Source: Isohypsibius dastychi (lineage: Eukaryota > Tardigrada > Eutardigrada > Parachela > Isohypsibiidae). From it: 58,015 bases of DNA. Within the stretch, counting starts at the first letter, position 1. Each line of letters opens with the position of its first letter. Under the pieces are notes generated by a model. That model saw only the letters and a list, made by a program, of their open reading frames with translations, searched no databases and had not been told where the DNA came from. Below, piece after piece: positions 12,201 through 25,400 of this stretch. The translations under genes were made by a program, and so were the position numbers. Where the stretch lies: the NCBI GenBank assembly GCA_034696485.1, contig JAQIWT010000023.1, positions 1 to 58,015 on the forward strand. Reading direction: 5' to 3'.

Positions 12201-12731
12201 CAGAATTTGACTTGATTGAAGGCATATTTCCGGGTTTCAGTTCACTTGGTTGGTTTGGAAACTCACAATGTTGACCGGCTCTCTGAAAAAATAATCACGG
12301 TTAGATCTTGAAAGAGAGTGATCAGACGTAACTTGACCTACTCACGAAGCGTTACACAGTTCTGCTCAGTCGATAACCTGCATTCTCGTGCATAGGTCAG
12401 GCTGAGAGAATAGGTTGAGAAAATGCTTCTTGCTGCTTAGGAAAACAATATGAAGTATGGTACGACCTTTCTGCAATGCGGAATTCTTTTTCTACCCCGG
12501 TTCTTCAACCACAAATCTCGATTCAGTCACTCAGAAACGTTTTAAGGAGTCAAAAATATTGTTTAGCAGGTCAAAGCAAGAGGATTTGAATGAATACCTG
12601 AAAAACGTGTCCCATGTCGTTAAGTTTTCTTGTTCATCATTTCAGTTTTTAATGGCTGATTTCTGATTGTTGCAGGTAACCTAATTTTTACGACCAAATT
12701 CTAGACCCTCACGGCACGTGCATACCCTCAC

Positions 12732-12764
12732 CGCCATATCGCCGCTGGCCGCTGCGATATGGCG
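12732..12764. repeat. perfect 11-bp inverted repeat (hairpin)
   Basis: CGCCATATCGC at 12732-12742 is repeated in inverse at 12754-12764 with an 11-nt loop. It is too short for a microRNA precursor. It could be a dimeric protein-binding site or chance; no flanking gene structure helps decide. Confidence 0.6.
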
Positions 12765-14511
12765 TTTTTGTCACCTCATCATCTGTCATGGCAGATTTTT
12801 TTAAAATTTGATGAGTGTTATAGAAAGACTCCTGACCGTTGCAGTCAAAAGATCGGACACTTAACCAAATGTCATACGCTACACTACTGGACAGTGGACA
12901 CCCAAGTGCCGCTACACCAAATTGCCTACAAGTCGGCAATGCACCCCTTGGGGGGGGGGGTGGCATGTCGTCTCCTGATTCCGATTTAATTGTTTTCGGT
13001 TTTCTTGGCCAAACAACAACAACAACGGCTGCGACAACTTGACAGCCGCTGGCGCAACATATGAGTAAAATCGCCTCGAGAAACGATATTTCACGATGGC
13101 AAAGTTATGGCGGTGCGGAGTCTGCAGTGGTACCACGGAGTCGACATCGCTTTGATATCTTGCTCATTCAGCTCAGCTGTTCTATTGTCGTTTCTTATAT
13201 CAACATTGATTATCTCTTTTGTTGGGCCTGATGCACGCTATCATCCACACATGCCCATTCTCGATTCGTGGATCCATTGAGAGAGTTGTTCGTTGAACAT
13301 TGTACTTGCCAACTACACGTTCTTAGCTAGCCTGCAGCGTCCAACATTATTTTCTCAATCAACTTGTTTTGACTGAAAAATCTGCGCGTATTCCAACTCG
13401 TGAACTTCAACATTTCAGGTGAGTCAGTCAAGTAAAACAGGTGGGTAATATCAATTTCGAAAATTCAGGACCGTGAATGTGCCAAGTGCCGATTTTGTTA
13501 CGAACTTTTCGTTGGAATTTTAAATACGGCGTACGCATGGAATTCTGTATAATATGACTGTTTGGATTACAGGGAAGTGGCATCTTGGGAACAGCTGTGT
13601 CTTTGAGGAAAGCTATTTGTGGAAGCGGATGTGACGCATTTGGCAAGATTCTTTTTTTAAGCATTCCATCTGAGCAGACGGATGGTGTGTTTTTGAAGGG
13701 TTGGTTGGTTGGGCGAATCCGAGTCGAGCTCGAGAGAGAATGTTGATTTTGTCTTGATTTTCTTTCTCCAGACTTGAAATCTCATATCTCTGCCGAACGA
13801 ATACATCATTCATAATTCTTCATTCTCACAACTTGGCTTGAGAGGACGTAAAGAGGCCCAGCTGGATAATTCACATGGAAATGGAATATATTTGACTTGA
13901 CTTGATCGGAAGTGTGGTTTATTCGACGAAAAGCGATTCTACACGCACGGATTTTTTGGAGAATTCAACCAAGGATTTCCATATTCGAAGCAGATTGGGT
14001 GATTTATTTGGATGACTCAGAGTGGATTTGCGTGCTGGTAAAGTTTCTGATCGTTTTCAACGCGGAATTGTTAATTTCGAATGTTTGATAAACGCTCTTT
14101 GGTGAAGAGTTCCCGAAATCGAGATGAACTCTTTGAAATTCGAAGTTATTTTTTGATCTTTTAATGTTTTTGTTTGGATTTTTGGTGTGATGGAAACTGA
14201 GTAGACTCCGCGTTCTCTTCTTCTGGTGTACAGAAAAATTTGTTGGAATTCATGTGGGATTTTTATCTCTGGTATGTTCATTTAGTTCCTGAACAATAAC
14301 TAAATTTTTACTTTCAATATTTTCGTAGTTTTATGCGGTGAAAAGTTGCGCGTTGTTTGTTTCATTTTTTTAACTCATCGGTTTTCGTCTAGATCAGGTG
14401 ATCCTGGTCAGTCAGTTATTTCGTTGCTTAATTGACTACTTGGTCGAAATTCAACCGTTTTGTTTCTGACCGGAAGTGTCATTTTTCTAACCCGTTTTAC
14501 ATTCTTTGCAG

Positions 14512-14600
14512 TTACAAAGATTTCTCCTCGAAAACGGTTCACCGGCACCTTCGACGAATATCTTCGGAATAATCTCTGACATCACAGGATATCTTGAAAA
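14512..14600 (+). other. candidate 5' exon (noncoding or alternative) of the diacylglycerol kinase gene
   Basis: An 89-nt segment is framed by a strong acceptor (ctttgcag) and a strong donor (gtaagtga). One frame is open throughout and reads like protein (LQRFLLENGSP...GYLEK). It cannot join in frame to the first kinase coding exon, because the frame meets TGA shortly after the acceptor at 22381. If real it is a 5' UTR exon or belongs to an unseen isoform or gene. Confidence 0.3.
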
Positions 14601-17600
14601 GTAAGTGAAAATTCACAGAGGACAGTTCAATGAGGGCATAATCGGTTTGTTAGTTAGCGAAATGTTGATTATGTCAGCGGTTCGTTAGAGAGTGGAGATT
14701 AGATGACCTATCATTATCAAATTGAGTTACTCGATCTCCCTTCAACCCGAAACTTACCAGATGAGCACGAGTGTTTGAATGTGGGGGTTTTTGACGTAAA
14801 TGAGTGCCCTGTTCAACTCTCAAGAAACTAATACGTTCCAGTTGAGATTTGCTCCATTGCTCTTTCTGGTCTCGACCTGGATTTTCAGCTTGGATTTAGA
14901 ATTTATTCTCGGTGTTTTATATCAAAATTGTGAATACAGTCTCAACTTAATTTTTTGAATTGAGTCGGTGAATTTTTCTGGGTTTTTTATTTGGCTCCAC
15001 AACTTTTGGTTTATTTCTCGTCGTGCCGAGTTGACTATTTTTGTAGCTGACATTTGGTTGTCGAGCTATAATTAGGCGGGCCAATCGGGGTCTCCCCACC
15101 TGTCAGCTGTTATCCAAGAAGAAGTGGCGTAGATTGAGATGGGAAGCTGAGAATCAACTGAGCAGCAGCCCAGCCGAGAGTCTTTGTTGTTGTGTAACTT
15201 TTGTGGAGCTCCAGATCGAGCCCCATTTGGATTGAAATATGAAAAGATAGGTCATAAAAATGGTATTCCTAGTCGGCATGCTGAGAAGTGACGCACTTGT
15301 ACCATCTGTTGTCGGCAATATATAGCCTTTTATCATGCCAAGCTTTTCCCGTAAAATTACCATTTTAAAAAGCGTTTTGCAATCGAGGCTAAACATGGTT
15401 TTGAGTATCTATGGGAGATGTGGTTTTTGTTGCTAGAGAATGTTATGGGATTCTTATAAAGAAGTACATTGAACTTTGTTGCTATTTAGGCCTTCCGAAT
15501 TCTGTTGAGAATTCGGTGATTTTGTGTGGCACATTTCAAAATTTTCGGTATGTGGTGACAATTTCGAAATAAGAACCGGTACTCCGTTCTTTTTGTCACC
15601 CAGTCTGTTCGTGACAGTTTGGAATTGAAGTCAAACCGAAGTAATCTTCGAAAAATTTGGAAAAAAGATCAACGGAACAGAAATTGAGATTTTTTTACAT
15701 TTTTTTGGATTTTTTTGAAAACGGAAGTCGATGAAATGGAGAATCCGTAAATTCATTTCGACCGGATGAGCGTTGGATGATACATTAATATGCAGTTTAA
15801 GAATTGTTATTTCATGGAATGGGATGGTTTAAGTAAATATTCTTTCGTTGACAACAGCTGATTTTGTGGAAAATCTATTTAAAGTCACCAGGTTTCCAGT
15901 GTGTTTTTTTTTCACAATTTCATGGCGGAAGATCTCAGTTATCTTGCGCATAGCTCCTCAAACGATATCTTCCCGGGAAATCGCATTTGAGTTGAAAAAC
16001 CTTCTCAGTTTCCGGTTGGCTCCCTCAGCGAGAGAGTCATCATTTTGCAAACATTCATCTTCAACCGGCACCATTCAGGAAAAAGCTACTTTAGCCCAAA
16101 CTGAAAGGATGTAATGTTTAGAGGAAGCTGGGCCGAGAAAGAATAATGAATAATCGTTGTGCTTTTCATTCCAGTAGAGGGAAGTACAACGTACAAGTAA
16201 TGGCATGTGTCGGTTCGGTGTTTTTTGCCATGAAATAAATGTGCTTGATTCCCACGCCTCCCTTTTGCAAGTTTCTCATGAGACGTCCTCATTCTGTTCG
16301 CTTTGGAGCTCTTTATTTGCTCGAAACTCAAGAGGGCCCCCCTCCTCTAAATCACTGATCGATCGACATGTTTTCTGGTCTGGTAAAAGGCAACCTCGAA
16401 CGAACAGAGGAGATATACGTTTCAATTTAAGACGATATATTCTCCTGTTCTCATTACTCCAGCTCTAAGCTTGAGCTCTCTAATCAAACTCATCCTCTTC
16501 CCTTCCGCGAATCCTGTGCTAAATCCCCACCGGATATTCACGACTATTTGACGTTTTTGCCTCGTTGATGTTTCTTGGTGAATTTTCGGTGAAATAATAT
16601 CATTCTGGTGAGTTAGGAGATATTTTTAATTTGATCGATTTTTTTTGTGTTTGGAACTGGTCGTACATTTTTAACGAGGTAATTTCGGGTGCGCAGATGT
16701 CCTTTTCGGCTTTTTCTCATCTGCGAATATCAAGTGACGCACTTGCGAGCTGCTGGGGTTTGGAGCGAAAGTGTCCCGCTGCACTACTTTATCTTTTCCT
16801 GCAGTTTTCAAAACAATTCTGACATTATTTTCAGAATTATTTTCTGGTCGGGAATGAACGAAAATATTCTTGAAAATCAACCTGAGGTGCGCGGATCGAC
16901 ATTTCGGCCCGCAGGATAAATTCATTGCCAGTCTGTGGAGTGATGTTCTGTTTGAATATATTCGATCCGTATTTTTTTCGAATTTTGTTGCATTTAAAAT
17001 TCTGTAGGCAACTGAATTTCATTGGAGAAAAAGTCGCACTTAGGTTCGAAAGGAAACCAAAATTCGCTATATTGTAATCGGTCGGATTATGTTGTGACGA
17101 AACACGTGAGCTTTCTGATGCGAGCTTCGTAAGTTGTTATTTGCTGCTCAAGTCCTGGTCCTTTCCCATGTTGATTTCATTGAATAATCATACTTTTTTA
17201 GTAATGAATCTAGAACAGAGTCTGGAGAATAAAATTTAGAATTTCGCTTGCATTTTGAATCGAAATACAAGCGAAGTTGTTGTAGATTTTATTCCATTGC
17301 TTTTCCTGTTTCTTTTAGTTTTTGTAACGCCAGTTGGGAGGTTTTGGGTTGGTCTTTGCATTATTTGCGAAACTTCTATAATGGCAACTGCAGGAAATTG
17401 GGTCTTCCGTCTGGCGTTCTCTCATGCGTGATTTTTTTTCAAGATTTTAGTCTCAATATTATCATACGATAATCTGTTGGGATTTTATTAAGGTAAGGAT
17501 GTAAGATCGATTCGGACAAGTGAATTGAGGGGTCTGTGTGTTGTCTGGGCTATATAGATGTTGAGAAAATGGGGAGAGGGTGGGTGTCATTTCCGGCAAA

Positions 17601-20600
17601 AAGTGCGCTTGTCAGTCATTCGGGATAGAAGTATTTTAAAAGACAGCGCTGAATAATCCTCGTGTTTCCTTATTTTCCAGGCCTTAGTTTCCTTGTTTTT
17701 TTTCTATTTCCATCCCGTATGCGATCAATGGATGTATTTGCTAGTTTCATCTCTTTCAAATTGATTAAAATTTTATCCCACTGAATCAGATTCGTGTCAC
17801 GCGATTTTTTCCTCCGCTCTCTTGTTTATGATTTTTGGTATTCATCTTTCTCGATAAAAAGCAAGAATGCGATACCGGATGTTGTGTTTGCCGGAATTTG
17901 TTTTCATATTTGTTCGATCGATTTTGTACAGCGTATCTAGTCGGGTTTAACTCATTCAGATAATTTCGAAACAGTTCTCAAGATAACTGTCGTTTTAGTA
18001 AATATTAATTGACTGAAATGTTGAAAATTTTACATATCTCATTAATGTGATGTTTTTGCCTTCTAGTCAGTCTGGAATATTTTTTCCTAATTTGACGTTT
18101 AGTTTTTATTGAATAATCCTGAATTTGATATAATAGGAAAGTTTGTGTTATATGTTGTGGGCTCGAATTGTATAAATTCATTTATTTATTGATGGTCGGT
18201 TATTACTGGATTTTTGTCGCTCATTTGGTTCTCATTGCAGATCATTTACCAAGTGTATTCATTTTTTCTTGTTGGTTTCATCTTGAAATTGAATTTCTTC
18301 CAACTAAATCGCTTCCAAAGGACAAGTGAATTGACGTCCATTTAAAGTCGAGAAAGATAAAAGTGTCGAACAAGGGTCGCATATTTATTTATTCATTGGG
18401 AGCACTTTTATTGATTTCCATAGAAATTGAATTGGGAAATTTGATCGTATAACGAACTTGAAGATGGAAAATTATTCAGAGAGAATTGTCCGCGTCACTC
18501 ATCATCCCCGTCATCCTCGACATTCTGAGCCGGCGAAGTGAAAGTGAAGAGGGGGCTGCAACGTGAAGGAAACGGGAAAGTTTAATGGGGAATTGCGATC
18601 GAAAATGCAGCGCTCTTGCAAATGATCGAGCCGTAGTTGCACAAAACGCTACTATCCATAAATAAAGGGAGGAGGACATGTAAACGCTGACAATCGATTT
18701 GCATGCGCTTTCATTGAAGATTGACGCATTTTGTAGAGAAATCTAGTTAAGTATTTGTGTTCCACGTTTATGAAGAATTCCACCACTTTCCGCTTGCGAT
18801 TAGACGATAATGTAAGTTTTGATGGGAAGTCGGATTTGTCGCGAGCCTCGAGTGGTTTCTTGTTCAGGATGTGCATGGAAGGGATTGGAGAGCTTATTTT
18901 ATTTTGAAGAGGATATGAGAGGGGGACTTGTGCGCCTTTCTCTTCCTTTCTTCCCTCTCACGACCTCCAAACCATTTTATTCATTCCAACCTTTTATCCC
19001 CGGCTCATTTACTTGATAGTATTTTCATCCCGGGGTTGGCATGCAAATTCTCCCGTTCATCAATACAGGAAGGTTAAGTCGATTAGCTACAATACTGAGT
19101 TATATTTGAGAGTCTATTTTGTTCAGCGTTTCAATCGGCGCCGGAAAGAGGTGTTTTTCGTACATTACTAAATTCCCGAACGGGTTTAAGATATTAAAAA
19201 TATACATGTTGTTTCAAGCTTATTGTTAGGTTATTTATTGTGAATTAGAATAACTCATTGAATTTATGATTGGTGATACCGATATCTGTTTTTAAAGGTT
19301 GGGAGTGTTTGATTAATAATTCATGGGATAGATAATCTTGCAGCCCCATCCAGGCTTGAATCTCGTAGTGACAACGAAATTATCTCAAACTTGTGAGGAT
19401 AAATTTCTCTTTTTTTTGATCCCGAAATCTTCTGGAAGTTGAGATTTAAATATCAGTTTGGATAGTTCAACTGTAGTTTCTGGGAAGAATACGCTTTTCT
19501 GAATCTGCTCTTTTAATGGATTCCGAATCAAATCTGCTTGATGAATGTTTTTATCTGGTCTCTGCAAATTAAAGGAATCGCTAAAGAGGCAATGCGTCTG
19601 ATGGCTTGAATTGCGTCACGGATCTCGTGTCGCGGATATCTTTTTCGGTCAGTCCTTGGGAAAAGCGGAAAAAGAAAATGGCATAGCGGGCCTTGAGATT
19701 GCATAGTGTACAAAAAGCGGTCCCAGTAGAGCAGCATGTCTGTATTTTGGGAAATGAGCATGACGAGTGACGTGCAAGCAAATGTCAAACTTGATTTTCT
19801 CTTCCTTTTTTGCTTGTCTGTTTTTTTGTTGGGATTTTTATTTGTGGAACGATTTTGTGGAAACGTGGTCCCCAGTTAATCACTCACTTAATTTTCTTTT
19901 TTGTCCGATTCTGTTTGAGATACGGTGATTCGTGAAAACTTTTTTTACCAAAAGATAGTTTTTTTTGGATGAACGAGATTTGTAGGAATGTTAAAAAGTG
20001 GAAGTTGGTTTTGAAGAAAATCATATGAATTATGCAGTAAGTTGCAAAGTTTTGCGAATCCCAATTTTTTTGCCCAGATTCTGTCCTTAAATCGTTCTGT
20101 TTTGAAATTGTGTTGAAATGATTTCTATTTTTTATTTCATTTTATCAAATTTAATTCTTTATTAAATATTTTTGTTTATTTCTTATATATTTAATATGTT
20201 ATACCAAAGCCGGTCTCAAGGAGCTTGTTGCAGTTGCACTGCGCTATCACAACAACACCGCCAGAGGCGTATGGCCATCGAGAAAGTCAGTCTTTGGTTA
20301 TACCATTAATATTTGGTAGTTGATAGTATATTTTATATTTGGTGTTATATTTTTTTCCCCCATTTTATAATAAGAAGTTGTGGACAGAATCATCAGCTGA
20401 TATATAATTGCATGCGATGCAACTAAGAATGTTGTCAGTATACAGTATTGTGGATCAGTGGAGAGAAATTAATTCTAATCGATATGAGTGAGGCTGAATG
20501 GTACTGGGGCTTCTTGAAAATTTAGCAAATCAACACTTGTTGGTGGGTTGTTCGGTATGAAATATAATCGCATTATCAGGGATTTGACTCTGGAATCTGG

Positions 20601-22471
20601 ATTTACAGATGCTTGCCCCAAGCAGACTTGCGTCACCTCTTTTTCCGCTCACTCTTCAGAAAACCGAGAAACAATCGTTTAGAGCTGGCTCGCGCTTAGG
20701 GAATTTGCGTTTTGGTCTCGATTTTGAAATTCGATTTTTATCAGGACTGTTAATCTCCTATCTTTCCAGTGAATTTATTTCGGCGTGGTAATAAAAGGAG
20801 TATTTATTTTAACACCATTCCTCCCAGCTCGCGAAATGAATTCATCAAATGGAAGTCATAAAAGAGCGCCACGATTAGTTTCTCTTGAATGAATTTTGTG
20901 ACGCAAGCGAAAAAAGAGGAGAGATTTTTTTTCGACAATCGCCAAATCTCGGGCTATTTTGTTGCATATTGTATTTCATTTGGATGGAATGTGGTGAACT
21001 AATACGAATTGGCTGTTCTCATCGGGTATATTTTGAAATTCTCCAATTTTTGCTTCAAAGTGAATGAATAGTAAACACAAAATAACGATTAATAATAATT
21101 CCTGTTAACTATTCTTTGATCATTTCCAACAAATTTTATTTGGAATATCTTGCTTTTTTCTATCTAGAAGATTGTTGCATATTTCTAAATTTTTTCGAAT
21201 GCCTTTGTGCATATTTCATGCCACGGAGTATTATTTTAGGTTCGCCTTGTAGAAGTGAACTCATTTTCTCGTAAATTTCAATAACTCACGGTTTTTGTTG
21301 CAAGACGATCCTTTTCATGTAACCGTGGATAAGTTCAAACATCATCATTTTTTTGAGTATTTCTCTGTTTTTGCATGTTTTGTTGGCTGAAGAGTCGAGC
21401 TCTTTCTCTGTATATATTGCGCTGACCTTCTTTCCGCACGCTAAGTCAACGTTTTTTGAGTTCGTGTTGTGGCGCTGAATTTGGCCGAGACTCGAGATGG
21501 TGGCTTTGATACATTTGATTGAGAATGACATGTTAGTGGAGTTTGAGTTTGGAGGAAGTCGGGGGAATCCTTAAGTGAAAGATGTTCACAGGAGCGGAAG
21601 TAAGAGTCTGACTTTTCATCATGCCTCATTACACACATCCCCTTTCATCTTACCCCCGTACTCTTTTGCCAACATGATGACATTTTGGCGGTTATTTGAA
21701 ACTCACTTGCCCGAAATTAATCTGACTGCTTACTTTTTGCCCGAAATTGGTGTTGATGGCGATATTCAAAGCTTCTTCCCCGTTCTCTCGATTCGTTGAA
21801 ATGAGTTCATGAAAATTCGATCAAAAGCGAACTTCTAGATAGAATTCCGACCTGGACTGCCGATCTCCAATAATAATATATCTATGTTTGGAAACAACCT
21901 GTGAATTTACAGGGATTTCGCGGCGTACATTTTATACCATTGATTAAAGTTTTTCTTCGATTCCATCTTGTTTTTCGGGATTTATTCTTGGATGCGGTGA
22001 ATATAAGCTAGTTTGACGTTGCGACCCTTCTTTTTTTCCGATTGGGGAAATGATAGAGTTAGCTTTAACGGCGGTGGTTCTTTTTTTCCCGCCGGAATTG
22101 CGCTAGAGTGCTCTATCTTAATTGCCGAAAAACGTGATGCGCAGATCTCGTGATGACGTCTGTAGTATAGTATTCCCTTTTTATCGCTTAATTAAAGCCA
22201 CTATCCAAAAAGGCCAAGCGCTTTTTGTCGTAAGGGAGGGAGAAAGGGAGATAGGATAGGAAGAAAGAAAGGCGCTCTCCACTCTGGCTGATTCGATTAT
22301 CCCATCAAATGTACTTGAAATTCTCCAACCGGAAATGGACTAGCTTTGTTCTTGTTTTAATATGTGTATTTCTTTTTTCAGGAAAGTTGTGGTGAAATGA
22401 TGATTGCGTGATGTTCGGCGGAAGTTTTTTGGTTTCTTGGGAATATTGTTGTTGGTCGGAAGAGGAGGAGG

Positions 22472-25400
22472 ATGAAGTCGAGCACTTCGAGGAAGTCTCT
22501 ACCGACTACGACACTTTTAACTACGACGACGACGACAACGTCTACAAACCCGTCGACGATTGTCGTGACGACCACCAACAAGAATGGTGGAAATGATAAG
22601 ATACCACCGGAAGTGGATGCCTCCTTTCGATGGCAGAAACTCTCACCGGCTGAATTTCAACAGCTTCAAGAATATCAGTCCTGTAGGTTCATCTTATTAA
22701 TGCAAGTGCTGATGGTTTGGAGTTACTAATCACGTGATAAGGAACCCATTGAACTTATGACGAATATATTTTTCTGAGGGAAAATGGGATTTTAGTATAA
22801 AGTGGTGCTGACTTTTCCGAAGAAGCTTTCAAACTCTTCGGGCGGGGAGTTCCATGTTTCGCCTTTGGAGTTCCATCGCAAAAATATATCCATTTTTTTG
22901 GTTCAGTGCAGAAGGCCGGTGATACTGGATATGTTATCAGTTATTTTACTCAAAGTCAGTAAATTACAAAGTTCGGTGCTTACCAGTAGTCTTTCAAGAT
23001 TTCAGGTGAAAAAGTAATCAGAAAAGGGACTCTATGGAGGTCGACGACTTTCGTTTTAGATCGATGATTTCTGGGAATATCTTGGTCGTTTTCTTTTGAG
23101 ATTTCAGCTAATGTTCTTCTTTTATAGACTCACCAAAAAAGCTCAAAGATGTACTGGAGGAATTCCATCAAAGTGGACAACTCACCAAACAGCCAAATGG
23201 CGACAATGAAGTAAGACTAACATAAGAAGCGTTTCCCTTCAGCCATATTTTTTCGTGTTAATTCTAACGATTGAAGATTGTGGGGTTTCCGAATAATACA
23301 CGTATCTGAAGTCTGAACTAACGCTCATTACGAAAGTGTTTGTTGTGAATTATTCGGTTGTGTGATGTACTGTATTACACGAATGTTCCAGTGAATATAA
23401 CGCTCGGGGGTACGATGTACCACGTTGCAGGTTCTGGGGCTAAGCAAAGCCGGTTTGTTTCTGTTGATTTCTTCTTCTCTTGCAAGCTTGTGAAGGTGAT
23501 GGTGATGGTGATAAGTGTTGTTGTTTTGTGAATGCAGTGCCTGATGAGACATGATAACGGTGATGGTGATGGCATCTTGTCCAATGGAATAATTGACCAC
23601 CTGCATGCTGATGCTGATGTAACGACATCCAGTGGCCATACTTCGCCCATTACAATTAATGCATCCCTCGACCATCTTACTGATACTGTATGTAAAATGT
23701 TAACGAAACTTGACAACAATTGCACCGCTTCTTTTTGTTCTGCTTTGATTTTCGAGATTTTGTTTCGCTGCAAGTTCGTGTTGATTTGTTTGTTTGTCGA
23801 ATTGGAGTTTACTAAAAGAAATATACGGTATGTTTTCGCAAGCAGATTACCATAGTTCATCAGACGTTTTCGTTTAATTGACGCACGGGATACTTGATAT
23901 TTTACAGTCGTTTGATATTTTGGAAAGTGTCTGCCTGTAACTTCGTCTGTTTGTATTTTTGTGAGTTTTTATCGGTTCAGTTAGATTCAGCTGCTTCCTA
24001 GTTCAGGATAAATTCTTTTCTCGAACACTTTATATTGGACCAATCGTGTTCACTTTATGAGATGAGATTTCTCTGACGCAGATCATTGTAGTATTTCTGA
24101 GCAGTAATCTGGTGCAGGGCCACTGTACCACATTATCCTTAACCTTCTGTTTCCTAGCTTTTATCATGACCACAATTATGAATTCAAAATGGAGTGAGTC
24201 ATTCTTGGAAGATAACCTAGGACAATTTTCGTTTACGTGAAGTTGTAATTTTTGAACCGGATGTACGCATGTCCATCGCCTTGTCTCTTGTTGTCTTTGT
24301 TCAGCACTGTTTCACGTTTTGAGCTTGCTATCGCTTGCTGAACTTGTTTGTATTTATAACCCCTAGCTTATCGCTGTTCATTCAGTTTTAACTACCCTCA
24401 AGCGTGTGCTACACGTTTTCCATCCATTTGACGAAATTTATGAACTTGTTTTCTAATTTCGTTTTGATTAGCGGGTTTCTGTGGAATCATTAGCTCATGT
24501 TAGCCATGATTATTATCGTCTTGCAGATTCTCGTCCAGAAGCGCTTTCGGGTAACCGTTGCATTTGAGAGAGGTTTCTCGTTGAAAATGTATAAGTTTTA
24601 GGTTTTAAATATTTTGTTTTCCACTCTGGTAGATTTTTGAGATGGTAACCGAATTTTCGGTGTTTCAAACTGCCGTTTTTATTTCTCAAAGAATTTGCAT
24701 AACATTTTTTGGTTTAGCTTTCTGATTGAACTTTCGGTTATCTCCTGACTGGTTTCGGTCAAGATGTGTGTTTATTGCTGTCCCGTTTCCACACTTTCAT
24801 TTCACCCTCACTTGTTTATTCCATTGACACGGATCGTCTCTAGAATAGCAATAAGTTGTAAGGTTTATCATTGATGTTTGTTGCAGAAGATTGATTATGA
24901 TGGCTTTCGTACCTTCATGCATACCTACTTGGATACTGAGGACATCCCCGAAGAGCTATGCCGGCATCTCTTTCTCTCATTCGTCCGACGTCCAACACCC
25001 CCTCCACCTGTTCACCAAGCCCTCCATGCTCCCTCACTGACATTTCCCTTCATGAAGCCGAAATCCCTGTCAATCACTCCAGAATCAAGGCATCAGATCA
25101 AAGAGTTGAAAGAGACGTCGTTCTTCACTGGATCATCTAGTGCTCAGAGGTCATCACAGGGATCGATCAGTGGATCTCAAGGTACACCTGGTTCGGATCA
25201 TCATGAAGGCAAATGGCAGCATTTGGCTGATAAGGTGAGGATGTATTCCATGTTGAAGCGTGTCTAGTAACATCATAGCTCTGGGATTTCTCAAGTGGAT
25301 GTTTGCGTATCCTTTATTCGACTTTCATGAAACTGATGAAATAAGTTTTCCGATACATTGCGGTTCCGTTATTGAACAACCGTTCTGTACAAGAGAGATC

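Larger units (their letters stand above)
9247..22471. other. 13-kb gene-poor stretch, probable upstream/intronic DNA of the diacylglycerol kinase gene
   Basis: No coding gene can be supported here. Open frames are short, overlap one another on both strands, and lack splice structure. The region is AT-rich from about 13.3 kb with many T runs. It contains a candidate noncoding exon (14512-14600), a G11 run (12950-12960) and a short perfect hairpin (12732-12764). The likeliest reading is divergent promoters for the bZIP gene and the kinase, plus a long 5' intron of the kinase. I found no recognisable microRNA, tRNA or transposase. Confidence 0.5.

Noticed and set aside
20200-20300. Possible microRNA-like GC-richer island in AT-rich DNA
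   Set aside because: No foldable ~60-nt hairpin with a known seed was found by eye.
23375-23860. 161-aa minus-strand open frame
   Set aside because: It lies in a kinase intron, is His/Ser/Thr-rich from a CACCAT-type repeat, has competing frames on both strands and no splice structure.
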